A program made the translations under genes and the position numbers. Below, in pieces: positions 44,267 through 54,902 of a stretch of 64,000 bases of DNA. The stretch's first letter is position 1. Each line of letters starts with the position of its first letter. Below the pieces are notes generated by a model, which saw only the letters and a list, made by a program, of their open reading frames with translations, was not told the DNA's origin and did no database searches. The stretch is from Cheiracanthium punctorium (taxonomy: Eukaryota; Arthropoda; Arachnida; Araneae; Cheiracanthiidae), in the NCBI GenBank assembly GCA_038373885.1, contig JAWZYV010012241.1:310001-374000 (forward strand), given 5' to 3'.

Positions 44267-45332
44267 ACTTTAGTTATTTTATGATAGCTGATATTTTTAT
44301 TTATATATAAAAATAGACTTCTGTCTGTACATTACTTGGAATTCAAAAATTTTGCTATTTCTATCCATTTAAAGCACCTGTGAACCCAGTACGACTGTCA
44401 AAAAAAAGTTTGTCTGTCGTTCTCTCCGTGACGCTTTTTTTTTTGTTCGCGCATCGCTTAAAAATGACTGAAGTGAATGAAATGAAATCAGGTGGCATGA
44501 TAGGTGGTCACTCAACTTAAACTATAGGCGTCCAATTGGGGGAGGGGGAAATTTTGATTAGATTTTGAGATTTTGCAAAACTTGTTTCAAACTACGTAAA
44601 CTTTTTCTCGCGCATCACGTTATGATGACTAAAAAGAATGAAATGAAATTTGGTGACATGATAGGCTATCCTATATTTTAGGTATTTTTAAAGTAATAAA
44701 TGAATTTGCCTTATTTTGCGACGATCACTGAAGAAATGTGTTTAAAAAACAGAAGAAATGAGTTTAAAAAACAAATTCCATTTGTAAAATATTCCGTTGG
44801 CGTTACTGTTGGTGACTGTTTATTAACTAGTAATGCCGACAGTTAGTCAGCTTAAATTTTTTTTAAATAATTTAATAGATTTCTTCTGTATTGTTTGGCA
44901 GACAACCGAGATCTTAATGTACTTAAAAACAGACCATTACAGTCTACACTCATCAGTTTTGGGGATAGCATTTACGTAAGAGTGATTGGACTCCTGGTAT
45001 ATCGCTTTGATGGCCGTTTTCAGAAACGGAAAATCACAGTAATCCTTGTTCTCACGTCTTCCCCCGCAATCTTGCGGGAGGCGGGAGCCCCTTAGATGGG
45101 GGCCCAGAATAATAACTGTAATCGAAGAGTCATGGGGCAGGGGGGGCGTCCGCGCAGACGTTTTTCCCCTTTCTGGGAGGCCTTCGGAATATTTCAGATA
45201 CCTTTCTGACTTAGTCCATGCGTATAGATGCCGTTTTTGAGTTTCTTTTTTTATTGTGCTCTTTTGCCAGGTCCTTGTTGAAGAGTGCAGGTAATTTAGT
45301 TCGGGAGGGAGGGGGAGGAGACTATAGCCTGG
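44267..45332. other. No gene; short direct repeat
   Basis: A segment with TCGCGCATC, GATGACT or AATGACT, and GAATGAAATGAAAT, then GGTG(G/A)CATGATAGG, occurs twice (44449-44506 and 44610-44666), so part of this is an unclassified tandem repeat. The 45000-45250 part is less AT-rich but shows no gene. Confidence 0.4.
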
Positions 45333-45896
45333 TTCACCTGAGGCGCAATCCTTTCCCAATGCTGGAGAAAGGGCAGCCGTTGCCATCCCTCGACTTAACT
45401 ACCAGCAAGAGGGCGGACGATCGAAACGTTCATCGCGTGCCACAGATCTAGAGACCCGTTTTTTGACGACAGCTGGCTTTGTGCCACACAGCCGTTTCGA
45501 TCGTCCGCCATCTTGCTGGTAGTTAAGTGCACAGCCAGCTGTCGCCAAAAAAGGTCTCTAGATCTGTGGCACGCGATGAACGTTTCGATCGTCCGCCATC
45601 TTCTGGTAGTTAAGTCGAGCGATGGCAACGGCTGCCCTTTTTTCAGCATTGGGCAATCGATCCAGTTGTTCTCGCGTTCTTCCATTTTTCAGCAGCAGAT
45701 GTCAGTGCTGTTAAAAATAATCGTGACGATTTTTTGACGGGAAAGGACGTGCTAAAAAAAGTAAAGGATTCTCGTGGAGCTAGGTCAGCCGCCACTATTT
45801 TTATAGAAATCCAATCTATTTTTCGTGACTGGCAACAGTCAAAACGTCAGAGTTGGGTGTTCCTACAGTGGGATCACTGCGTGTTAAAGGGTTTAA
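45333..45896 (-). mobile_element. Family B piggyBac-type MITE, copy 6 (reverse)
   Basis: The left end is diverged (TTCACCTGAGGCGCAATCC); the right end reads GGGATCACTGCGTGTTAAAGGG with TTAA at 45893-45896. The centre is rearranged: the GTTTCGATCGTCCGCCATC segment appears twice in the same direction (about 45485 and 45582) as well as inverted. Repeat D copy 2 begins directly at the right TTAA. Confidence 0.8.
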
Positions 45897-46306
45897 CGGT
45901 GTAGTTCGAAAAAAATCATGTGATTTTGGTACATACGTACAAATAAACTTAATGATGTCAGGCACTTCAAAATTTTGAAACGGTCTCTTTACAAGCTGCA
46001 CTACATACTGAAATAAACGATAAAACTGTATCCGTTTCAAAACTTTTAGGAAAAATTCTTAAAAATCGGAAATTTTCTCAAAACGTGTCACTCTTCGAAA
46101 AATCCTGCAGCTCAGATCCATGTTTAAGAATTTTTTTCTGAACATTTCACAAAAGGCACAGCTTTTTCGCTTATTGCAGTGTGTAAAGCAGCTTATGAAG
46201 AACCATCTGGAATTTTTTGGAGACCATGACGCTATTAGTTTATTTCAATTTGTGTACCAAGACTAAAAACATATTTTTTTTTTTCTTCGAAGAACAGCCT
46301 TAAAGG
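45893..46306 (+). repeat. Dispersed repeat D, copy 2
   Basis: Matches copy 1 almost throughout with indels, from TTAACGGTGTAGTTCG to CTTCGAAGAACAGCC. The frame open in other copies is broken here. Confidence 0.7.
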
Positions 46307-46550
46307 TGTGTTGTATCTTTTAAAAGTGACGAAAAAAGAGTTGCGTATATCATCCCGTATTTACATAAATAATTTATTTACATGTAAGATATTTGTATAT
46401 TTCAATGCAAATGCTATTTTTTTTTTGTTTACTTTATTGTGTTAAAGCTATCTAAAGCAATTTTTTTTTTTTTTTTTTTTTTTTTTCAAAATAAGTAATT
46501 CACTACTCTCGGCCCAACACCGGTCTTTTAGACTCCATTTAAAAAACAAA

Positions 46551-46618
46551 ATGATGACATTAAAATGACAGATATGACAGAAATGATGACAGATTAAAAT
46601 GATGACAGATGATTTACA
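46551..46618 (+). repeat. ATGATGACAGA imperfect tandem repeat
   Basis: Several units of (A)ATGATGACAGAT / TAAAATGACAGAT. Flanked by two long poly-T tracts (46461-46486, 46627-46647). Confidence 0.7.
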
Positions 46619-46647
46619 GACTCCATTTTTTTTTTTTTTTTTTTTTA

Positions 46648-46890
46648 TTCACCCTGCGTTATTAAAATAACCTATTTTTGTACTCGACATTACATATATT
46701 TTTTTATTTCCAAGTTATTTTATTTGCTAATTAGTGATTTTTTTTTTATATATAGGTAGGTATGTAACTTCTACATAATAACAGATCATTTTAATGATAT
46801 AGATTTAAACAGAATAATAATTGGATCTGTAAAATGATTTTTATGTGTGTTAGGCTGCGCGTAGTGAATTACATACGAAAAAAAAAAAAA
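46648..46890 (+). repeat. Second copy of the 9966-10223 repeat
   Basis: Shares CCTATTTTTGTAC-like, TAACTTCTACATAATAAC-like, GGATCTGTAAAATGATTTTT and GGCTGCGCGTAGTGAA words with 10020-10256. Its left arm is lost in a poly-T tract. Confidence 0.5.
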
Positions 46891-46963
46891 AGTTTCTTTT
46901 AATTTGTTAAAAGGGGAAGGGACGTTGAATCTGATTATTATTATATTTTATTTGTTTCTTTAA

Positions 46964-47707
46964 TTTTTACTTTCCGAACATGTACCATGTAAGGAAAGTA
47001 TTGTAATCATGAAAAAATTCGACTTCGAGATTTTGGTGTTTTTACACGTTTTGAGGGCTTCTGAATCCATTTATGCTATTTTTACGAGATGTATGTATGT
47101 ATGTGTGTATGTGTGTGTGTTTGTGTGTATGTGAGTGAACACGATAGCTCCTGAACGGAGCATTCGATTGAGCTCAAATTGGATATATATGTCATAAACC
47201 ACCATCGCAAGACCGGTATTGATTTTGGTGTGTATAGGACTGATAGTTTTTCTACAGGGCTACGACAAAGATTTCTTTTACATTATGGCCTTTGGGGGGA
47301 ATTTCTTGAAAGTGCGCTAGCGTTTAAACGATACATTCGATTGAGCTCAAATTCGGTATACATGTTATAAACCACCGTTGCATGACCGGTATTGATTTTG
47401 GTGTGTATAGGACTTATAGTTCTCCTAAAGGGCTACGACAAAGATTTCTTTTACATTATGGCCTATGGGGGGAATTTCTTGAAAGTGCGCTAGCGTTTAA
47501 ACGATACAATCTTTCTTTTATGTTATGGCATAATGGCATATGGGGAGAAATTCTTGAAAGTGCGCAAGCGCTTAAACGGTGCATTCGATTGAGTTTCAAT
47601 TTGGTATATTTGTTTGAATTATTCATCGATTAAAATTTATTTAAGTGCTGGGTAATGATCTTAATCGTGAGTGTTCGGAAAGTCGAGTTGAGTCACTCCA
47701 GATTTTT
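46964..47707 (+). mobile_element. Family A Helentron-like element, copy 4
   Basis: Left end ACTTTCCGAAC intact. The right hairpin has one change (GTTGAGTCACTCC). The microsatellite is short (47090-47130). One monomer has an internal deletion near 47508, where GATACAATC joins two monomers. Confidence 0.75.
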
Positions 47708-47939
47708 AATTTTGAACTCTACGTAATGTAAGGATAAATAAGATATATTTTCTGAACTGCTTTCATGAAGCACCGTCCGACAAGTTTACTGATCTTCTCG
47801 GGGGAGAAATAGCTACATTGATTACTATTTGTTCTAATAATTACATCGCATAAATTGACAGAATGCTTCATAATGCCGCCTGGCTGACACAATTTTCCAG
47901 AGAAATCACTGGACCAATGTCAGTCTGTCCAAATTTTTC

Positions 47940-48145
47940 AAGAAGTTCACTTTTCAAAGAAATTCACTTTCAAAAGAAATTCACTTTTCTTACCCTCAGA
48001 AATAAAATAAAGCTGAAAATAACGAAAACTCGCTTAAAAATGAGGGAACGGGTGGATTTTCAAATTTTTAAAGTAGCGGAGATTGATTTCTATATTTTTA
48101 TACGTAGTTAGGAAATATTTTAATCGGATCGTACAAACGGTGTAA
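47940..48145 (+). repeat. Diverged repeat pair, copy 1 (inverse of 49965-50140)
   Basis: GAAATTCACTTTTCTTACCC, CTCGCTTAAAAATGAGGGAAC, GTGGATTTTCAAATTTTTAAA, TCTATATTTTTATACG and ATCGGATCGTACAAACGG align with the reverse complement of 49965-50140. An open frame runs through both copies with similar residues (RNK..LK..K.RLK). Family unknown; probably a decayed transposon. Confidence 0.55.
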
Positions 48146-48374
48146 ATATTCTAGCGCTTTTTCTACTTAATTTTGTATCGTTTTGCAGTAATGGCGGTAA
48201 AAGTTTTATCTTCGAGCAATTTACCCGGAACTTTTAGAGAGTCATGTATCAACGTAACTATATAGTAGTATGGTTCGGTGGAATTTTTATTCCCTACTCT
48301 CCGAAAGACAAGAAAGTCATACAGTTCAAAGAGTTCACTTGATTTTTGGAATCCACGTGAACACTACACTACAC

Positions 48375-49034
48375 ACACGCACTAGAGATGAGACGGGCTC
48401 AGCCCGAGCCCGAAAGCCCGGGCCCGAACCGGGCTCGGGCTCGTGAAAAATTTCTCCTTTATTGAACTTACTCCTTGAAACATATTTTAAAAAGTGATTC
48501 ACGAGGAAAATAAAAGTACAGTCAACTCCGGTTATAGTGAACCTCTGGGGACCCTCCAATTTCGTCCACTCTATCCGAAGTTCACTAAAACCCAAGTGTC
48601 TTCATGATGGATAGAGATACTGTATGTGAATTGGGACTAATGGTTTGCGTTCACTATACCCGATGGTTCACTATAACCGGTGTTGACTGTACTTATAATA
48701 AAAAAAAAAATAGCGGCACTGGCGCCTAGAATTTGCTTTAAGCTCTTTGGATATTTCAGAACGGCGGCTTATATTGATAAACATGGATATAGGAAGAATT
48801 AGAAAGTGCATTGAGAGTTTGCAACTCTATTTGTCTTTAATTTGCACAAACGGCAAAATTCATTGCATTCTACCCATGAAGTAATTGGATTTTTTTAATC
48901 TTAGCTGAAATTTCGGGCTCGGGCGGGCGCGGGCTCCGACTTAAATAATATTCCTCGGGCTCGGGCGGGCTCGGATTAAAAGTCTTCGGGCTCGGGCTTC
49001 AAAAAATGAGCCCGAACTCATCTCTAACACACAC
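48375..49034. mobile_element. Family C hAT MITE, copy 3, with nested mariner MITE
   Basis: Element 48383-49026 begins TAGAGATGAGACGGGCTC and ends GAGCCCGAACTCATCTCTA. ACACGCAC and ACACACAC flank it (7 of 8; the right side is an AC repeat). It is longer than copy 2 because of a 171-bp MITE at 48519-48689. Otherwise it follows copy 2, including TTTGCACAAACGGC. Confidence 0.9.
48517..48691. mobile_element. Mariner-type MITE nested in family C copy 3
   Basis: Element 48519-48689 begins CAGTCAACTCCGGTTATAG and ends CTATAACCGGTGTTGACTG, about 25 bp inverted with TA on both sides. Removing it restores AAAAGTACTTATA as in family C copy 2. Confidence 0.9.
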
Positions 49035-49602
49035 ACACACACACACGCGCTTTAGTCAAATGACTGCTGTCTGAATTGGACAATTTATGCTTCCCGGTTT
49101 TTTTTATTTTTTATTTTATTGTCTCTGTTTTTGAGGTTCCATACCGTTGGCGCGTCACTTAAGGGATTGTTTCCGGCCATTGTTGTGACGCGAAGGTTCA
49201 GCGAGTGCATCGAAATGTAGATTCGTGGAAAAGTATCGCACCACTCCGTATCGTCTTCCCTTTGACTGTCCTTGCTTTGCGTGCGGCACTGGAATAATTC
49301 GAGGACGATGCCAGGTGGAAAAGCCAATTTTGACAGTCGGTTACTGGTCTGGGGGAACGTCGCGTATATTTTACTTGCGCAGGAAACGGTATGCTCCAAA
49401 ACTTCACAAATGAAGTTTTTCACTTATTTGGGACAGTTGATATGGAAATCCTACTACATAGTTACGCTGATCCCCGACTCTGTAACTATTCAGCACAGAG
49501 TCATTTGTATTGAAGTAGCGAGCAACTACTTCAATACAAAATTCGACCGCCATGACTCGAAGAATGTTAAAAAGTTCGAAAAGATTGAAAAACAGAAAAA
49601 GC
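49035..49602. other. Unassigned, moderately GC DNA with two hairpins
   Basis: A perfect hairpin has 15-bp arms TTTGTATTGAAGTAG and CTACTTCAATACAAA with a 7-base loop (49504-49540); just before it GACTCTGT and ACAGAGTC form another (49477-49503). Overlapping frames of 136 (plus) and 112 (minus) codons show no domain. Could be low-copy DNA or an unknown repeat. Confidence 0.4.
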
Positions 49603-49930
49603 TTAACCCTTTAACACGCAGTGTTCCCTCTCTGGGAACACCCAACTCTGACGTTTTGACTGTTGCCAGTCACGAAGAATAGATTGGATTTCTAAATAAA
49701 GAGTAAGAATATTTACAAACCTCTGACTGAACCGCAAGAGGGCGGACGATCGAAACGTTCATCGCGTGACACAAATCTAGAGACCCCTGTCGTCAAAAAA
49801 GGGGTCTCTAGATCTGTGGCACGCGATGAACGTTTCGATCGTCCGCCCTCTTGCTGGTCGTTAAGTCGAGCGATGGCAACGGACTGCCGCTTTTTCAGCA
49901 TTGGGAAAGGGTTGCGCCTCCAAGGGTTAA
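49603..49930. mobile_element. Family B piggyBac-type MITE, copy 7
   Basis: TTAA 49603-49606, CCCTTTAACACGCAGTG; right end TTGCGCCTCCAAGGG, TTAA 49927-49930. Internal deletion removes most of the left arm. It is flanked by a 33-bp direct repeat (49574-49606 and 49933-49965, starting GTTCGAAAAGATTGAAAA), each copy ending in a TTAA; only the first holds a MITE. Confidence 0.9.
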
Positions 49931-49964
49931 ATGTTCGAAAAGATTGAAAAGCAGAAAAGGCTTA

Positions 49965-50140
49965 ATAACATCGACACCGTTTATACGATCCGCTTGAAAT
50001 TTTTCATAATTATGTATAAAAATATAAAAAAACAATCTGCGCTCCTTTAAAAATCTGAAAATCCACCGGTTCCCATATTTTAAGCGATTTTTTGCTCTTT
50101 TCAGCTCCCTTTTATTTCCGAGAGTCAAAAAAGTGAATCA
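49965..50140 (-). repeat. Diverged repeat pair, copy 2
   Basis: Reverse-oriented counterpart of 47940-48145 (ACCGTTTATACGATCCG, ATGTATAAAAATATAAA, AATCTGAAAATCCACCGG, TAAGCGATTTTTTGCTC). Confidence 0.55.
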
Positions 50141-51010
50141 TTTGCGTGACAAAATGAGCTGTTGCAATCGATAGGACGTCCTATTCGTCACGGTCGTCAA
50201 GCTTTGAAAGGAAAGTGCGATTCCAATTTGTCTAAAATGGTTTTTCCAGAGTACATAGTTTAATTTTTTTTTTTTTTCACAAATAAATCGTCTGCATGGA
50301 TATAAGAAAAACTGTTCCCACAAAACGAAATCTTCCGAATGCGAAAAGTTTCCGCGCGTTTCCAGAAGAGCATGAAATTCGATACTGTCATATATAATAA
50401 AATTTGAATACGAAGTTATTTAATTTCGGTGGACGAAGATGAACTATATTGAGTGTAGACCTATTTTTGACCAATGTTTTTTTCTAGCGCCCGTTTTCAT
50501 TACTTACACAACGGGCTTTGCTTTCTAGTACACAAAATAACTGTCAATTGGATAGTTCTATTTTGATTTCAGCTCCAAAGTTAGGCCCCGATTGTTACTG
50601 CCTTGAAAAAGTCCGTGCATCCCTTTCTTCTCCCGTTTTATTAGCCCTTGCCACCCGACGTGCCTCGTGTTCTGATGCGAGCCGTTTCAGGTAATTACGT
50701 CGGAGCCCATGTGTAGCTATTTCCTGCTCGAAACGTAAACCACTTTTTCTATATTTACGACTTTGAAATAGATTCACCATCTTGAGCAGTTGTAGCTGTA
50801 GTGTAGAATATTCGACTTCATCTCTATTTATAGGCAAAGGTACTTTTTTCTTTCTCAAAGGGCCCATTCATGGTAATGTCAATGGCGTGCATAGGATTAT
50901 TTGTTATTTTTATTAATAACTCGAAACGAGACTGGAAGTGAATGGTATATATGCATGTGTAACGTTAGATTGAGAGATGTTGGTATAAAATTTTTCGGAG
51001 CATGCGTATT
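50141..51010. other. No gene identified
   Basis: Mixed-composition DNA. A 90-codon minus-strand frame (50595-50867) with no recognised domain. No repeat ends seen. Confidence 0.35.
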
Positions 51011-51220
51011 TTAACCCTTTGAAACGCAACCGTTTTCGCTTCAATATAGAAGAAGCGGATGGACTGCCCAGCCCTGTAAAAGAGCGACCGTTGCCATACC
51101 TCGATTTAACTACCAGCAACGAGGCGATTAGATTGACGCCATGTTGCTTGCTGGTTGTTAAATCGAGCGATAGCAACAGCTGCACTTTTTTCCAGAGTTC
51201 AGGGCCATTTGACCATTTTT
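51011..51220. mobile_element. Family B-related MITE, copy 8 (old, partial)
   Basis: TTAA 51011-51014, CCCTTTGAAACGCAACC, then diverged versions of the family arms: GACCGTTGCCATACCTCG, TTAACTACCAGCAACGAGG, and inverted GCTGGTTGTTAAATCGAGCG. The right end is unclear and merges with repeat D copy 3. Confidence 0.6.
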
Positions 51221-51221
51221 T

Positions 51222-51626
51222 TAACATGCGAAAAAAACATGCGATTTTTGGTACATAAGTACAAATAAACTAATTATGTCAGGCACTTCAAAATTTTGAA
51301 ACTGTCTCTTTACAAGCTGTACTACATACTGAAATAAACGATCAACCTGTATCGGTTTTGAAACTTTCAGAAAAAATTCTTAAAAATCTGAAATTTTCGC
51401 AAAACGTGTCAAGCTTCGAAAAATCTTGCAACTCAGATCCATATTTAAGCATTGTTTCTGATAATTTCACAAAAGGCACAACTTTTTCGCTTTTTACAGT
51501 GTGTAAAGCAGCTTATGAAGAACCCTCTGGAATTTTTGTGCAGACCATGACGCTATTAATTTATTTCAATTTGTGTGCCAAGACTAAAAACAGAGATTTT
51601 TTTTCTTCAAGATCAGCCTTAAATGG
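51222..51626 (+). repeat. Dispersed repeat D, copy 3
   Basis: Matches copies 1 and 2 from GATTTTTGGTACATAAG to GATTTTTTTTCTTC. A 90-codon frame is open in this copy only over part of the shared length. Confidence 0.7.
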
Positions 51627-51708
51627 TTAAAATAGTTAATGTATCAAGTCCTTTCGTTCAGAAAGCTTTTTGAGAATTTCTAAGAGATCCCGTTGACGCG
51701 CTATAGGA

Positions 51709-51881
51709 CGTATTTCTAGGGATGGACGCGAGACGAAAAATAGAAGTTGCGTCTCGCAAATAGCTAAGCTTGTCTCGTTCGCAAAATCCCTATTGTATGT
51801 TAAAAATGTGTGTCCGTCTCGCAAAAAGCGTAAATCTTGCTCGTCTGATAAAGTCGTCTCGCGTCCATCCCTACGTATTCA
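51709..51881. mobile_element. hAT-type MITE (TAGGGATGG), copy 2
   Basis: Element 51717-51873 begins TAGGGATGGACGCGAGACG and ends CGTCTCGCGTCCATCCCTA, about 19 bp nearly perfectly inverted. CGTATTTC and CGTATTCA flank it (6 of 8). Confidence 0.85.
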
Positions 51882-52011
51882 TGAATTTTTCTCTCGTTCC
51901 CCATCTGTTAAAATTATTACTAAAAATCTATTTCAGAGAAATCAACAAGGGACGCCTAATAAATTAAAATAGCCAGAGCAACTCGTGAGTACTACCAAAA
52001 CCCTTCTCTGC

Positions 52012-52494
52012 AGAGCTCGGGGTGTCCACTGGGCGACTGAAAAGGCGACTTTCGCTACCCATTTAAAAATCAAGCAACTTGGGCGACTTTTTTGAATAAA
52101 AGACATCATTTTCATATTATTCTCAAATTTTGGGGCTACTTTTACCTTACTCCAGACGGCAAATTTGAAAATCAGATTGCGGTTTTTGTTGATTAATCTT
52201 TTTTCAAACAATCTAATCTTTTTTTTTTCTTTTCCTTTATCGTACTAGAAAAGTAAATGTACTATATGCTCTATTATATAGTGAAGTTTTTTAATTTATC
52301 CTTTTATTTCCTTCTTAAGTGAAGCTTAATCACATATGTTATTTCTTAACTACAAAATCATGCAAAACTGCTACTATTTTGGCTACTAAAGTTAAGAAAA
52401 TGGCTCCTAAACCTTAGACATTTTTTTAAAATGTTCGTGAGACTACCAATGATACTGTTTTTGCCTCCCGACATTGATGGACACCCTGAGAGCC
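52012..52494. mobile_element. GGGTGTCCA-ended hAT-like MITE
   Basis: Element about 52018-52488: CGGGGTGTCCACTGGGCGAC at the left and TGATGGACACCCTG at the right. AGAGCT and AGAGCC lie outside, a possible 6-bp TSD. GGCGACTTT/GGCTACT-type words repeat inside. Confidence 0.6.
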
Positions 52495-53284
52495 GGATAA
52501 ACTCAAGAACCACAGAATTTCAACTTCGTTTAGAGGCGAGTATTTAAACTGTCTGCCATTTCATTTCTGTGCCATTTGGTTTATCACCAAGCTCTCCTCC
52601 GAATAGCTTCTTTTGTCGAAGGTTAAACCCATTCAACCGGATTTATTAATATTCATTCCTGAATTGGGGCGCAAGTGGATGAAAAAAAAAAATAATAATA
52701 AATAATTATAATAATAAAACAAAGCTCTCTCTTATCGTTTCTCTTCTATATTTGCATTTCCTTTTTTGCTTGCTGTTTGCAGATCTCGCTTTCTTCGTTC
52801 GTTTGGTGTCCGAATGTTTGATTGCTTTACTGCCAGTTCAGGATGTGCGCAGATTTTCCTGAAAGTTTTCTGTCGTTAAAAATAGTTAGTTTAATTCAAT
52901 CAGCTGGGTGCTACCGATCAGGAAAGCCTTGAAAAAGCCAGGAAAATGAGAAATAGCCCAGGAAGGTCTGGAAAATGCAAAATGGTAGGAAAATTAACCC
53001 AAAACAAGTAAATTTTCCTCCGTAAAAAAAAATTTAGTCCCCCCCCCCCTTCTTTTCAGTGTCAGACTCCTAATAATAAAATATGCTGATAAGGATAATT
53101 GATTTATATTTACATTCTGAACTCTCATCCCTTTCCTTAAAAAAAGCCAGGTTAAAGCCCCCCCCCCCCCAAAAAAAAAAAACCCACTGATAAAACCCCA
53201 AAACCCATGATAAACACCCCCCCCCCTTCACCCCAAAACCCAGTGGGAATTCAAACCACACGATATTGGAGTGCTTTTGCTAAC
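52495..53284. other. No gene; homopolymer-rich
   Basis: Contains CAGGAAAATG-type words (52920-52985) recalling the 40.8-kb MITE interior, and several poly-C and poly-A runs at 53040, 53157-53185 and 53215. The runs are long enough that local assembly errors are possible. Confidence 0.4.
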
Positions 53285-53983
53285 AAAAAAAATCTGTGAC
53301 TCCACTCGACTTACCGAACACTTACGATTAAGATCATTACCAAGCATTTAAATAAATTTGAATCGATGAATAATTCAAAACATACATACCAAATTGAAAC
53401 TCAATCGATGCACCGGTTTTAAACGCTTGGCGGCACTTTCAAGAATTCTCAACATATGCCATTTATGCCTATAATTATAAAGATAACTTTTGTTGTAGCC
53501 CTGTAGAGAAAACTAGAAGTCTTATACACACCAAAATCAATACCGGTCTTAGATGGTGATTTATAACATATGTACCCAACTTCAGCTCAAATCGAAGTAG
53601 GTACCGTTTTTAAACGCTAGCGCACTTTCAAGAATTTCCCCCCATAGGCCAGAATGTAAAAAGAAATCTTTGTCGTTGAGCCCTGTAGAAGAACTATAAG
53701 TCCTATACACATCCAAATTAATATCGGTCTTAAGATAGCTGTTTATAACATATATATACCCAATTTGAGCTCAATCGAATCTACCGTTTAAACGCTAGCG
53801 CACTTTCAAGAATTTCCCCCCATAGGCCATAATGTAAGAGAAATCTTTGTCGTAGCCCTGTAGAAAAACTATAAGTCCTATACACACCAAAATCAATACC
53901 GGTCTTGCGACGGTGGTTTATGACATATATATCCAATTTGAGCTCAATCGAATGCTCCGTTCAGGTGCTATCGTGTTCACTCA

Positions 53984-54023
<40 letters not shown>

Positions 54024-54162
54024 ACACACACATACATCTCGTAAAAATAGCATAAATGGATTCAGAAGCCCTCAAAACGTGTCAAAACACCAAAATCTCG
54101 AAGTCGAATTTTTTCATGATTACAATACTTTCCTTACATGGTACATGTTCGGAAAGTAAAAA
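53285..54162 (-). mobile_element. Family A Helentron-like element, copy 5 (reverse)
   Basis: Read on the minus strand it starts with ACTTTCCGAAC (54160 downward) and ends at AGTCACAGATTTTTTT, where the terminal hairpin has lost part of one arm and the subterminal word is GTTCGGTAAGT. CA microsatellite 53985-54032. Three monomers. Confidence 0.75.
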
Positions 54163-54708
54163 GTATCTAAATCATTCATTTTAAGAGAAACGAACTGGCG
54201 GACGTCTTAAGTGAAACGAAGATGGAAACGAAACAAACAAGATAGCTCAGCCATATGTCAGTGGGGGGCCTTAATGACAAGTGAAAAGCGTATTTGTGTT
54301 TCTAAAATTATGGCCTCGAAAAAGGGATGCGATGCCGTATCGGAGAAGGGTGCAAGCGCGAGTTGCCCCTATTTTTAACAACACACCCGAATTTCGGTAA
54401 GTGCTCTTTTCTTCGCCGGTAAATGCATTTTGTTGCGAACTCGTCGAAGCGTTGGGGGTGACCATGCCGAATTTTTTCCAGTAGCGTATCGTGTGTCTTT
54501 CGTGCGCCCCCGGTAAATGAGGCCATAATGATTTCACACGTGCCATTTGTAAAGATACAGCTTCAGCATAACGTCTCTTTAAGTTTGGTCCGTAACTGGA
54601 AAATCGTTCTGTTACAATAGCAGATCCTGAAAAATATTTGGAAAGGCACAACCATAGTTTTACCTCTCTCGCTTTATTAAATAAATTCGTTTGGTTCACA
54701 AAATAAGT
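54163..54708 (-). other. Unassigned stretch with a 142-codon frame
   Basis: A minus-strand frame at 54271-54699 is the longest non-repetitive one in the window. Its product (starting MNQTNLFNKAREVKLW) has no motif I recognise, no signal peptide or membrane segment. A second frame overlaps it. The DNA is less AT-rich than average and holds no transposon ends. It could be a decayed transposon or host exon, or chance. Confidence 0.2.
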
Positions 54709-54902
54709 CAGTCTTCCAGGGGCGTAGCCAGGGGGGGGGGGATATCGGGATATATCCCCCCCCCCCGAAATGTTTGGATTAGTGATGAAATTCCGTCTAT
54801 TTATACAGATATAAGTTCATATCCCCCCCGAAATATTTTCCAGGCGCAATATCCCCCCCCCCCCCCCCGAAAATTTTCTGGTCTACGGAGCCTGCAGTCT
54901 TC
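54709..54902. mobile_element. Family E MITE, copy 2, perfect TSD
   Basis: Element 54717-54894 begins CAGGGGCGTAGCCAGG and ends TGGTCTACGGAGCCTG. CAGTCTTC lies at 54709-54716 and 54895-54902, a perfect 8-bp TSD. It shares TTTGGATTAGTGATGAAATT with copy 1 and has an extra duplicated CCCCCGAAAT segment near the right end. Confidence 0.9.

Noticed and set aside
45333..45896. Frames of 74-149 codons sharing residues with frames at 15068, 28005, 34444, 49713, 57762 and 63408
   Set aside because: All lie in copies of the palindromic family B MITE and appear in several frames and strands; they are repeat DNA.
49085..49682. 136-codon plus and 112-codon minus overlapping frames
   Set aside because: Mutually overlapping, without domains; the plus frame runs into a family B MITE.
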